A model generated the notes under the pieces. That model saw only the letters and a program-made list of their open reading frames with translations, made no database searches and was not told where the DNA came from. From Nepenthes gracilis (Eukaryota > Streptophyta > Magnoliopsida > Caryophyllales > Nepenthaceae), in assembly GCA_033239525.1 (NCBI GenBank), contig BSYO01000011.1, positions 11,127,973-11,191,972 of the forward strand: a DNA stretch of 64,000 nucleotides, written 5' to 3'. Positions 26,462 through 36,852 of the stretch are shown piece after piece. Position numbers and translations under genes: made by a program. Position 1 is the first letter of the stretch, and the number at the start of each line of letters is the position of its first letter.

Positions 26462-26740
26462 TCTGTTATTTGGCCCTCGGTATCGAGCACCATCTTCCAT
26501 GGGACGTTAAAGTTACGTGGGTAATATATTTTTTATTTGACCCTTGGTATCGGGCACCGTCCAGTGGTGGATGTTATAATTGTGTGGATAGCATATCTGT
26601 TATTTGGCTCTCGGTATTGGGCATCGTCCACCAAGGAATGTTAAAGTTGTGTGGGTAGCATATTTGTTATCTGGTCCTATATATCGGATGAAAGGTATAT
26701 TATCCGCCACGGGATATTAAAGTTGAGATTTGTGGGTGGC
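26462..26740 (+). repeat. 67-bp tandem array in solo LTR G
   Basis: Units begin at 26462, 26529, 26596 and 26663, exactly 67 bases apart. Each starts with a T-rich TGTTATTTGG-like word and holds GGTATCGGGCACCGTCC-like sequence. The fourth unit is diverged and has an insertion. The related LTR E has only a single equivalent near 22310-22440. Confidence 0.85.
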
Positions 26741-27478
26741 GCTTTAGAATGTATAGGTGTAAACATATTCCATTCATCGATCGGCTACCGACCCTGATTA
26801 GCAGAGTAAAGAAGTGACGCATGTTTTAAAACCTAAAAAAAGATTAGTAAATCAGGGAAGATAAATGTATTTCGAAAAGTGTATTTGATCATAATTTGTA
26901 TTTATGTATCATCATTATAATAATATATCCTATTTCTTTTTTATTTTGCATATATTGTTTATTTTCTTTGATTATATTATACTTATTAAGTATTTGACTC
27001 ACCATTTCTATTTTTCTTTACCTCCAGATAAGTACGAGTTTATACCCGATAGGGTCGGGTAGAGGATTAGAAGTTGACTACGCTGAAAACTTGGAGGATA
27101 ATATTAAGGACTTAGTTTTTGTAGAATTGTATCCCTTTTTATGAAGTATTCTGTATATTTAAAAGGATTTTATATATTGATGTATGTGTATGATGGGGAT
27201 GTTGATGTAGCTTAGTTTTCACTGTATTTAATTGATGTATATATTTTGTAAGTTTGTATGGTTTGTTTGGGAATCTAGTGGCAACTTGTCTAAACCAACA
27301 TCATACTCGAAATTATGACGTTGGTGCCACATATTTGTTATGGCTATTTTTGAATCCTATGATGTAATGTGTGGTTATATATTGTTTACTATATAGGGTT
27401 TTGTATAAATTGTATTTGTTTGGCGGCTTTTTTTGTCAGAATTCTGCCGGATTTCGCTTAGAAACGTAGTCAGTCACA

Positions 27479-27483
27479 TCGGT
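27479..27483. repeat. Target-site duplication, right of G
   Basis: TCGGT, partner of 25180-25184. Confidence 0.9.
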
Positions 27484-27610
27484 TCTCAATTTTACCAATT
27501 CTGGATCTTTAAGCTTTTCAATTCAATTTCTTCCATGTCCTTTGATCTTGATTTATTTATATTGATTTATTTATTCATAATTACCATATTTTAAAAATCG
27601 GTACTTTATG

Positions 27611-27615
27611 TATAT
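27611..27615. repeat. Target-site duplication, right side of F
   Basis: TATAT, partner of 4466-4470. Confidence 0.65.
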
Positions 27616-28073
27616 GGAACATGGAAGCATAATCTCACATTTGAATCAAGTAAAACATAAATTTCTAAAATTTTTGTAAGAAGGTGAAGAAAGAGACCTA
27701 GCTTGCACTTTAGCTTAAGCAAATCTCAAAGATTTTCAAGTATTTTCTTCAAAATTTCATTCTTTTCTTCTTCCCTCTCATTTTGTCTTTTCTTTTTTTC
27801 TATTTCTATCTATTCTCTAGAAAAATTATGGAAATGAGATGAAACAAAGCAAAAACGTCTTTTTATAGGTAGATTGGTATGCGTATGTCAGCCATGTATC
27901 TATTAAACACTGAGATTATGTGAAACTAATATATATATAATTCTCAAGTACATATTAGGTATAATTACTCTCTCAATACTGTTCATATATGCCTTTCATG
28001 TATATATCAAACATAATAATTTTGCCAAAACTAAGCACATACACCAATCAAATTTGAATTAGTTTCAAGGTTT

Positions 28074-28277
28074 TTGTCCAACCGAGCCTGTGCGTGGGCC
28101 ATGCATCCCTCAAATTTGAATTCACAGCAAAATCCTCAACAATCAAGCCCAATGCCCTTCAATCAGATTTTATTATCCCAAAATTGGCATTCGGATGCTA
28201 CACACGGTATCATCGGTGGCTTCAAGGATGGTGGTAGATGGGCATCATTTGAGAGAGATGGCATTATCTTTGAGTGA
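28074..28277 (+). CDS. Small hypothetical open frame
   Basis: A 67-codon frame starting MSNRACAWAMHPSNLNSQQN, rich in Gln, Asn and Ser in its first half and ending GGRWASFERDGIIFE. I recognise no family. Downstream at about 28470-28486 there is a pyrimidine-rich stretch ending TTGCAG, which could be a splice acceptor, so this may be an exon of a broken host gene. Composition resembles coding DNA more than its AT-rich surroundings, but a frame of this length can arise by chance. Confidence 0.2.
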   Translation: MSNRACAWAMHPSNLNSQQNPQQSSPMPFNQILLSQNWHSDATHGIIGGFKDGGRWASFERDGIIFE

Positions 28278-29029
28278 AGATTTTCATCAATGAGGTTAGT
28301 GGTAAATTACACCCATTAAACAAACAGGACCTAATTGAACAAAGGAGAAATGCATACAATTACAAGTAAATATATTGGAATCAAAGACTGACAAGTTGAT
28401 TTGATAAACAAATGCTATGAAATTGATACAAGAACTGATTTTGTTATGTCAGTGATCATGTCAGTCTTATTTTATTTAATTGCAGGTAGGTCAATGAACC
28501 AGCTGGCCATAATAGGTCGTAAGAGTTATTTCTGAACGGTAAAAGAAGCTTCTAGAAGTACGTTGGGTGATATTGATTCTCTGACGAACTTTCTGCTAGT
28601 TCTATTGCGGTGTAATTGTAATTTTCTTTTATTTGGTTGGAACTTTAAATGTGAGAATAATTCTTTCTTCAGAGAATAATAAATATTAAAAGATTGTGTT
28701 ATTTATTGTTCGTGAGTTTTAAGATATATAATTTCTAGTCAGCCCCCACCGACTACCGTGGCCAGCCATATCCCGGCCGTTGCCTACTGCCAACTATCAC
28801 GGTAGCCAACCATGCACAGCTGTTGCCAACTGTCCCACCACCACCACTTCCCTTTGGCGGCGACTCTCCAGCGATTCTTCACCGCACTGCTCCTGGGGCA
28901 AAGCCCTCCCAAATGTGTGGCTCACCCTTTGGGGCACACCCATTTGATACGTGCTTCATGACCGTATCATGGTAATTGGCGGCAAGATGGTAAAAATGGA
29001 GGAAGAGAGGGGAGTTCTGGCAAAGGAGA

Positions 29030-29160
29030 TAAGGAAAGAGAGTCGAGGAAGAAGGAGAGAGAGAGAGAGATAATGAGAAAGAGGGAGACAGAGAGCAAAA
29101 GGAAAAGATAGAGAAAGAAGAAGAGAGATGTAGAGAGAGTAAATAGAGAGAGAGTAAATA
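29030..29160 (+). repeat. GA-rich tract
   Basis: Mostly (GA)n and GAAAG words on the plus strand, about 130 bases. Similar tracts follow the promoter of each chromovirus LTR in this window, but no LTR ends were found around this one. Confidence 0.6.
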
Positions 29161-30167
29161 TTCATCTTTCCTTTCATTATACCAGTGTCAGCGGTTATAT
29201 ATGGGAAATTGGTAATGGGGTAAACAGGTAACGGGAAAACGGGAAGGGCGGGTAGCCTGCTCAATTAAATAAATGAAACGGAAATTAAACAAAAAGCTAA
29301 TGATAAACTATGTGCAGAAACTGTTCAACTGCTTTCCACGTGCACCAGTGATGATAAACGGAATTAATTAAATATCTCGTAACACCCTCTCTCATTCTCT
29401 TCCATTATCGGTTGTGTCTCGTGCACCAGCAACACCGGCAGTCCAAGGTTGGCAGCTGGGGTCCAATCGAGAGGGTTGGCCGCCATCTTGCCAGCAATAT
29501 GATATTTTTAACCATTTTAGTATATAGTTACTATTTTTACTTCTGAAGTTATTATTACTGGATTTCTTATAATTTTAGCTCGTGGTTTTTGTCATTTTAA
29601 ACTTTTTTTTTTTTGTTGGATTAGAATTCTTACGTACTTTGTTTGAAGGTTATGGTGCATTGCTGGTGTTTGGCAAGGCCACCAGTGCACGTCCTCGCCG
29701 GGGTAACTCATGGACGGCTGGCTCCACCAATGGCAGGAGAGAGAAAGAGATAAGCCATTGACAATGTGTTGGATAAAAAAACTGCTAATATATATAGAAT
29801 ATTTATTTATTTATTTATTTTTGCCATCAATAAAAAAAAAGTATTCTTTTTGTAAAAAAATAGGACTTCAAATCTGATAGATATTAAATTATTACATATA
29901 AGCACCAAACATGGAGCGAGGAGACTCCCACCTTATCTATAAATATTAAAACTTAAATAGCTCTAACAAGATTAACATATCCATCGCATAATAACACAAA
30001 AAAATTATGTAATTATTTTTTCTATATACGATCTCACAATAGTTTTTCGGGGTAAGTAATTGACATGTATATATATATAATACACACAAATAAGCCAATT
30101 ATAAAGCTATACAAATACAAGCCGACTCAATCGAAGCCAACACAATTCTAAACATAAGGCCCGACCT

Positions 30168-30172
30168 TACAA
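30168..30172. repeat. Target-site duplication, left of I
   Basis: TACAA, identical to 32830-32834. Confidence 0.9.
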
Positions 30173-31151
30173 TGTGACGAAACAAATTTTTTTTTTATTT
30201 GATTCCATCAGTCAGGATAGAAATAAACAGCCTGTACTGTAACTCAGTACATGCATACAACTAATCAAGTTAGAACATAACACACAAATATAGGATCACA
30301 GATGCCATCTAAGACCCATATAAGATATCTATAAAAATATGTAGCGGAAGTCAATCTAATTACAATTTGGTATATATATTCTATCAAGACTGCTTCCTCT
30401 GTGATAACTTCAAGAGTGTTTTAAATCTTCAGGAATCCTTTAGATTGAATTATAGTCTTTCTCGTCAGGCACAACTCTACAGTCTCCTCTGGAGGGGAGA
30501 AAAGTAGTAAAACAGTGAGTCGAAACTCAACAAGGTACATGCAGATATACAGTAAAAATATATGTAGAACAGAACTCAATAAAACAGATACAGTTAAACA
30601 TGAACATACAAATGCCATAAAGAAGTGGTTTATAGTAGAATTACGATACAGACGTAAAAATGGAAACAATCAAGCTTCAGAAATCAATGTACTCATGTTT
30701 CAGAAAGCAGAAGTCAGTCTTACCTCCATAATTTACAGAAATATCATCTTTATCAGTAAAGGACCCTATTAGTGGAGGAGGCGAATAATCGAGGATAGAT
30801 TGTGTACATCTCCTCACAATCAACGGTAATAAACAGAAAAGATGATCCCACCTCACGAGATCCTTCTTCAATCCAAGGGGGCGTCGGCCAGAACAAAATA
30901 GAAGCTACCCTCCTATTGTAACACCCTGAGGAGGGACGGACCACATATAATTTCATGGACAGAGTTATCCTCGATTACCACTATGACGTTCTAAGGTATG
31001 CCGAAAAATCTAACCTGACTGCATATCAGTCCTGGGTCCATAATAACATTAACAGAAATATTTTCTTCTTATTGTTTACTGAAAGCCATTTTCAGTATCA
31101 GTCGAAAATATCACTATTAACCCTTTAGAGATTGTGTGTAGATATCTTAAG

Positions 31152-31640
31152 GCCGGTTCAAAAATCATATACTTCAAGCCGGTTTCAAATAACAGAACTT
31201 AGTTCAAAAATTATATACTTTAAGCCGGTTTCAAATCATAGAACTTATACGTCACTTTACAAAGCCGGTTTTAAAATTATATTACAAATACCGGTTTCAA
31301 ATCAAGGTCGGTTTCAAAGTCAAAGAGCAAATGTCAGTTTCAAATTACGATACAAGTGCCGGTTTTGAAATCACAGTGCAAATGCTGGTTTCAAAATACG
31401 ATACAATGCCGGTTTCGAAATCACAGTGCAAATGTCGATTTCAAAATTACGATACGAGGCTAGTTTCGAAATTACCGTATAAATGCCAATTTCAATTGTA
31501 ATACAAAGCTGATTTCAATTATTCTTGGCCGGTTTTAAAATTATAAATACAAGGCCGATTTCAAATTAACGTGCAAGTCCGGTTCGATATTTACTTAAAC
31601 TGATTTCAAATTATAATATAAGGCCGGTTTCAAATTTGGG
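31152..31640 (-). repeat. 25-bp tandem array in the transcribed part of LTR I
   Basis: About 19 degenerate units, mostly 23-27 bases long, each opening (plus sense) with GCCGGTTTCAAA or a variant and ending near TACAAAT. In element sense it lies downstream of the TATA box, so it would be in the leader of the RNA. Unit length varies and there are no unique spacers, so it is a minisatellite. Confidence 0.85.
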
Positions 31641-32193
31641 TAATGCAAGTGTCATACAAGCCGGTCTGCTTTTTCATTTTCATGTACTCCAGTTTAAAAC
31701 ATGAGTTTAGTAAAAGGCAGAAAGCATGCATTCGAACCAGAATACAACTTATCAAACAATAATTAAAACAGTATACATTTAATCTAAATCGGAAGGAAAA
31801 ACTGGCAGTTTCGTTTAAAGCTGGAACTTTGATGATGGAAATATAAGTGCTTAAGTATGAACTTTAAAATTTGGGCACACGAACTTAAAAAGAATGATCG
31901 TTCAATTCACTTGCAATATTCTGAAGTTAAAACAGAGTATTAAATGATGAACTTAAAAACAGGGGCTACACTTGCAACATTCTTAAAAACAGAAAGAGTG
32001 ACCTTCAAAATACACTTACAATATTCTGAAGTTAAAAACAGAGTATACAATTGTATTAAACCATGAACTTAAAAGCAGGGGGGTACAGTTGCCTGACTGC
32101 CCACTTTGGCTGACTTGAGGATCTCCTTCCTTCTTCGTTCCTTACTGCTTTCACTTGCCGGCACTCACACTCGCCTCTTCAACCGAAGCCCAG

Positions 32194-32201
32194 TATATAA
32201 A
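32194..32201 (-). promoter_or_regulatory. TATA box of LTR I
   Basis: On the minus strand CTTTATATACTGG; the surrounding CTCCTCTTTATATACTGGG looks like a plant core promoter. The position is about 640 bases into the LTR. Confidence 0.6.
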
Positions 32202-32428
32202 GAGGAGGGGTTTGGTTGAGTAGATGGGGGTAAGTTACTTACTCGGTACTTCTCTTCAGTGATTAGGTGGAAGTAAGTAGGGTAGGTCACTTACTTGGTA
32301 CTTCTTCTCAGACGGTCAACGGGGTAGTTCACTTACTCTATTTAGTTGGGATATAGTTGGATTTTAACCGCCCAAAGTTTGTCTTTAGTTTGCCCTGAAT
32401 TCGGTAGCCAATTTATTATAGATTTCGT

Positions 32429-32565
32429 CCGGTCAACTTTCCCACTTAAAACCGGTCAACCTTCTCAAAGCCGTTCAACATCTTCAAAATTCGGTCAATG
32501 CCTTCAGAATTCGGTCAACTTCTTCAAATCTGGTCAACTTATTTGGGTCCAGTCAACTTCTTCTT
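32429..32565 (-). promoter_or_regulatory. Seven-fold GGTCAAC (W-box core) array upstream of the I promoter
   Basis: GGTCAAC or one-base variants (GTTCAAC, GGTCAAT, AGTCAAC) start at about 32431, 32454, 32473, 32493, 32513, 32532 and 32551, 19-23 bases apart. On the element strand they read GTTGACC, which contains TTGAC, the core bound by WRKY factors in plants. The array sits about 230-370 bases upstream of the TATA box. A regulatory role is inferred from motif and place only. Confidence 0.55.
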
Positions 32566-32829
32566 ATTATTCACTCCAGCCTCTTACACTTCTATGAAGT
32601 GGTCCGACCTTTAAGTGGCGTAAAGCCACTCCGGCTTCATAAGGCCACTCCAGCCCTTGTGCCAAAACACTTTGGATTGTCAATTGTGATAATCACTCTG
32701 GATTTCACACTTCATTCCGGATTTCATTCTTACCAAGATACCCCGGTTTTAAGTTGAAATCAAAATACTCTAGTTTTAAGTAGAATATTTTATTTCGATT
32801 TTAAGCCTTTTTGATTTCTGATCCTGACA

Positions 32830-32834
32830 TACAA
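32830..32834. repeat. Target-site duplication, right of I
   Basis: TACAA, partner of 30168-30172. Confidence 0.9.
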
Positions 32835-32967
32835 TGTACCTAGTTAAAACAAAAAATACAAAATATGTAATATAGTGTACAAAGGTGCAATCGGCCAAGA
32901 TCAACTATCTAAACTCTGTATACGTGACAAGTCCAAGTGCCACCTCCTAATGATGAACCTAGACTGG

Positions 32968-34231
32968 TTAATAACAAGAAACATCATTTATATGATTTAA
33001 GACGTTAATAATTAATTTGTTTAAGTGAAATTTTTCAAGAAAAATTTTAATTCGGTTGAGAAAATTAAGTATAGAATGGCTTGGGAGGATGTCTAATAAA
33101 CACGAGAACCACACATGGGTGTATTTGATGTAGAATCATGGTGCTCGATACTCGCTCATATGTCGGCTAAAATTAGCTTTCAAGCCTTCTCTCCACATGA
33201 TTAGTGCATGTATGTTATTTTGCTATTTAAGAACTTTTTTGCCAATTTTCTACGCATTTTCTCATAAAAGTTTGGGAGAAAAGAGAGAAGGAGAAGAGGA
33301 GAATAGAGAAGAAGAGAGTGGAAGTAGAGGAAAGTAAAATTCAAATTAATATCAAGTAATTATTTAGTAAATCTAAGTTAATGCAAGTACATATAAGTTT
33401 ATTTTTTTTCTTGATTGCTAAACTTTTCAAAATATTTTTGCATTTTCTTATTCAAATATTTATGCATGCAGTATTCTTCTATTTTTTTTAAGATTATGTT
33501 CTATACGATTTACTTTTAGTTATATGATTTTGAATACTTATATATTAATTTAAGACTGTTATCTTAAATTTTAATTTTTTTAAAAAAATATCATTGCAAG
33601 TCTCATTGTATACAAGTATTTGTTGAGAACTCTAGTTTAGTTTACATAGATAACTTGTTTTCTAAATATAGAGAAAAATTTATATATTTATGTTTTAATG
33701 TAAAGTTTTCTACTTTGACTAAATAAAAATTATTATAGAAAATTAATAAAATATATTTGGACATATCTCAATATATTATTCATAAATTGAAGAATAAATC
33801 TAACATTTATAAGTAAGAAAAGTAATGTCTAATCTCAAATATAAGGAATACTATGTAGCCAGTCTTCCACAAATCATAAATAATGGTACATGGCTCTAAG
33901 CTATATGAAAGTAATTATAACCTAATCTTTAATATTTAATCTTTATTGGTGATGTTATTATTGATCATTAGTTTTTATATTTTCATAAAAGTTTTACATG
34001 TTTTTATCCACATTTTGACATTTTCAGCATTTTGATATTTGATTATTATTATTATCTACTTGTATATTTTATTTATGAATATTCACATATATAAATTATA
34101 CATACTTTTTAGATTGTTAGGTTCACTCTTAACATTTTTATAAATATTTCAGCTTAGTGAATTTGAATATATTTTAGGATACATGACAAAAAGTTTTGGA
34201 AGAATAATCTTAGATTTTATTCCGATTGTCA
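32968..34231 (+). repeat. LTR J1, first of two head-to-tail LTRs
   Basis: Matches J2 (34233 onward) over promoter and leader: both have an ATTTAAG-type promoter region, then AGAGAAGGAGAAG (near 33285 and 34545) and an AT-rich tail with a shared AATTAATAAAATATATTT word (33740, 34980). The left edge is estimated from the alignment to the J2 start TGTAACAACC; the right end is near CCGATTGTCA. No internal region lies between J1 and J2. Confidence 0.6.
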
Positions 34232-34232
34232 T

Positions 34233-35120
34233 TGTAACAACCAAATGCTTAAAATGATTTATGATATTGGGAATTAATATGATTAAGTATATTTTTAAGA
34301 AAAAAATTTAGTTTAGTTGAGGAAATTTAGTATGAAGTAGCCGAGGAGGTGCCTAATAGGCGTAAGAGATATGTATAGCTGTATTTGAGATACAATTGAC
34401 ATGCTTGATTGTACTCGTATATAGGTTAAAATTAACCTTTATGTCTAATTTATATATGACAGATCCATGTACATTAGTCTTTTATTTAAGCAATTTTTAG
34501 ACTTTTTTGGTTTATTTCTCACAAAATTTTAAGAGAATAGAAAGAAAGATAAAAGGAGAAGAGAGGGGAGAGGAAGTAAATTTGAATAATTTCAAGTAAC
34601 TTTTTTTTTTATAAATTTAAGTTCAGATAAGTAAATCTAAGCCAATTTTTTATTTATTACTAAATTTTTTAAAAGTTTCTTTTTATTTTTTATTCAAATG
34701 TTTATATATGTGGTATTTTTTTTTACTTATTTTAAGATTATATTGTATATATATTAAATTTACTTCCATTCATGAGATTTTGAATATTTATATCTTAAAT
34801 CAAGTATGTTGCTATGAAATTATGAGATTCCTAAGAGATTGGTCTTGCATGTCTCTTTTGTGTAGGAATTTAATAAAAGCTCCACTTTAAATTTTGTTAA
34901 GGTTATTTGTTCCCAAATTTTGAAATTTATCCTTGTGTGGAGTCCTTTATTTTTATATAAATAAGCATTATTATAAAAAATTAATAAAATATATTTAAAT
35001 ATATCATAATATATTAATTTGTAAGTAAATATTGTTAACTAACATTAACGGGTTTAAAAAGTGGTATTTGACTCATCTATGGAAAATAATGTACAATCAA
35101 TTTACCTATAAGTTGTGAAT
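34233..35120 (+). repeat. LTR J2, second of two head-to-tail LTRs, cut by C
   Basis: Begins TGTAACAACC one base after the end of J1 and runs until LTR C starts at 35121. Its distal part is missing, probably removed or displaced by the C insertion. Tandem LTRs with no interior can arise by unequal recombination or by insertion next to an existing LTR. Confidence 0.6.
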
Positions 35121-36852
35121 TGTAACACCCCAGATTCCCATTTGGATCATTTTAATATTAATTACGATTTTGGGTTAATTGGATATGATTTGAAATAATT
35201 ATACTATGAAAATTTGAAGGATATGTAGTTCTACAGTGTGGCACCTGATATACGCTTGTGGTGTGTTAGAGCATCGATTTGCCTGGGAGCACGTGCTCGA
35301 GGCACACTTAAGGCACGCTTTAGTGTAGGTTTGGCTATAAAAAGTAGCATGGACATTGCACGCCATTTGCACATAGCAGAAGGGAAAGGAGGAGAGAGAG
35401 TGAGAGGAGAGGAGAGAGGAAGCACGGTTAGGGTAGATTGAAACATTCTTTTATTAGATTTGTTTGATATAAGATCAAGACAAATTATTCTCTAATCCTA
35501 ACATTTATCTGATTATGTGTCTGATAATATTTGTTTTTGATTTGGAGATTTAAAATTCATGCATGCAAGTTTTTACTTAACCTACTCACTTCTCTCAATG
35601 TGTAAGCGAGTTTTATTGGTTGTTTGAGGGTTTTATTTTTATTTTTATTAATATTTGAGAATTTTATTATTTTTTTAAAAAATAGGTAAATATCATATAT
35701 TGTATATTTTTATATCTATATATTTATATGAAAATAAATATAAAATCTTATATGGGTCGTGCATTTTTACATGCACACTGCTGAACGATGAGGTCGCTAT
35801 TGTGTGGGACCACGGTGGTTTGAGTCTCCAGTGGGTCGATATGTGTGTGTGGGACCCTAGTGGTTTGAGACCCTTATGGGTTGATATGTGCATTGGACCA
35901 TAGTGGTCCGAGGCCCCAATAGGCCAAATATGATTCAATGAAAAGATGACCGAGTAGGTGCTGGCATAAAATGTAGCCGATAATGAGAAAAGATGGCTGA
36001 ATAGTTGTAGACCTAAAATATAACCAATAATAATAAAAGATGGCTGAGTAGTTATAAGCCTAAAATATAGTTAATAGTGAGAAAAGATAGTCGAGAAACT
36101 ATAGGCCTAAAATATAGCTGATAATGATAAAAGATGGTCAAGAAGTTGTAGGCCTAAATTGTAGCCAATAATGATAAAATATAACCGAGTATTTGTAGGT
36201 CTAAGATGCAGTTAATAATGTTAAAAGATGACCGAATAGTTGTAGGTCTAAAATGTAACCAATAATAATAAAAGATGGTTGAGTAGTTGTTGGCCTAAAA
36301 TATAGCCGATAATAATAAAAGATGGCTAAAAAGTTATAAGTCTAACATGTAGCCAATAATGATAAAAGATGGTTAAGAAGTTGTAGGCCTAAAATGTTAT
36401 TGGGCCAAGAGCTGATAATATGAGGTGGCTAAGATCCATACGCTTAAATGTAGTTGGGTTGAAGGCTGATAATATGAAATTTGACATTTAGATCACTTCT
36501 TTTCGATATATGTTTTGAGAAAAGTATTTTCTAATCTGTTATCTATCTTCTGATATTAAATTTGCGTCTATTATCTGCTTTGAAATATGTTTATGGACCT
36601 TTCTTTTGATTTGTTAGACATATTTGCTTATGCTATATAATTTGATACTCGCTAAATTTTAGACTTAAATTTTTTATTTTTCTGTTCAAATTAGTGGGCT
36701 TGGATGTATTGTAAGAGTATGGTTGAGATCTGATGCAACATTGTATATATTTGGTGAGCTTTATATCTGTTCTAATATTGTCAGATCTATTTTGGTGTGT
36801 ATTTTGGTCGTTGATTGTTGGATAGGCTGGGTTTTGGCCTTGGGGCGACACA
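35121..36852 (+). repeat. C 5' LTR
   Basis: Starts TGTAACACCCCAG and probably ends GGGGCGACACA at 36852. The start is certain from the match to 40812; the end lies beyond the truncated copy and rests on the terminal ACA and the later gag signal. No good primer site follows. A GA-rich tract at 35388-35420 and two blocks of minisatellite repeats (35795-35930 and 35937-36420) lie inside it. Confidence 0.7.
35795..36420 (+). repeat. Minisatellites in C 5' LTR
   Basis: First block: roughly three 45-50 base units with GGGACC, a GTGGT word and GGTCGATATGTGTG. Second block: about ten units of 46-52 bases built on AAAAGATGGCTGAGTAG, a TAGGCCTAAAATGTAG word and CCGATAATGAT. The same two blocks recur in the 3' LTR at about 41480-41960 with fewer units, so copy number has changed since insertion. 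Confidence 0.8.

Larger units (their letters stand above)
25185..27478 (+). repeat. Solo LTR G (2294 bp) with perfect duplication
   Basis: G starts TGTAATGTACCGG and ends CAGTCACA, is flanked by identical TCGGT and sits within the F 5' LTR. Its first bases match the start of the F LTR read on the minus strand, so G belongs to a related family inserted in the opposite direction. It has a TTTATAAGG promoter-like box at 25325, a GA-rich tract at 25376-25410 and a 67-bp tandem array at 26462-26740. No internal region is present. The perfect duplication shows that a full element inserted and then lost its interior by recombination between its own LTRs. Confidence 0.9.
4471..27610 (-). mobile_element. 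Element F, chromovirus (Tekay/Del-like) with nested insertions
   Basis: A full-length but decayed Ty3/gypsy element on the minus strand. Both LTRs begin (minus sense) TGTAAAGTACCGG or its mutated form and end CCGTCACA. The primer site next to the right-hand LTR resembles the 3' end of initiator tRNA-Met. Gag and RT remnants read on the minus strand between the LTRs. Removing the nested insertions E+D (12682-23354) and G (25185-27478) leaves about 10.2 kb with LTRs of about 2326 and 2346 bp. The 5-bp duplication TATAT flanks the whole. Both LTRs carry many differences, so insertion is old, and E, D and G are younger. Confidence 0.85.
12293..27610 (-). repeat. F 5' LTR, split into three pieces by E+D and G
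   Basis: The LTR survives as 12293-12681, 23355-25184 and 27484-27610, about 2346 bp in all against 2326 bp for the left copy. The joins match the left LTR without loss: position 12681/23355 corresponds to about 4840, and 25180/27479 to about 6660. The outer end reads GTACTTTATG where the left copy has GTACTTTACA, two transitions at the terminal CA. Confidence 0.85.
27616..30167. other. Low-repeat island between F and I
   Basis: No transposon ends or family motifs were recognised across about 2.5 kb. Contents are an AT-rich part (27616-28040), a small open frame (28074-28277), a candidate splice acceptor near 28485, a GC-rich patch (28740-28960), a GA-rich tract (29030-29160), and AT-rich sequence with a T run near 29605 and A runs near 29830. 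It could be old host intergenic DNA, a gene remnant or a decayed element. Confidence 0.4.
30173..32829 (-). repeat. Solo LTR I (2657 bp), minus strand
   Basis: On the minus strand it starts TGTCAGGATCAG and ends TTTCGTCACA, flanked by identical TACAA. The part at 30300-31110 matches the distal half of the D LTR in reverse complement (for example the block around 15290-15360). Both therefore descend from related chromovirus families, while the promoter-side half of I differs. It carries a TATA box at 32194, an upstream array of GGTCAAC words (32429-32565) and a downstream 25-bp array (31152-31640). No internal region remains. Confidence 0.9.

Noticed and set aside
28956..29264. 102-codon leucine/serine-rich frame that looks like membrane segments
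   Set aside because: It is the translation of a GA/CT-rich tract on the opposite strand; low complexity only.
31152..31640. Array of short regular repeats that could suggest a CRISPR
   Set aside because: Units abut with no unique spacers, length varies and the setting is a plant LTR; it is a minisatellite.
35231..35903. Pairs of overlapping 67-81 codon frames on both strands
   Set aside because: They lie in the C 5' LTR and its minisatellite and are not conserved in the 3' LTR.
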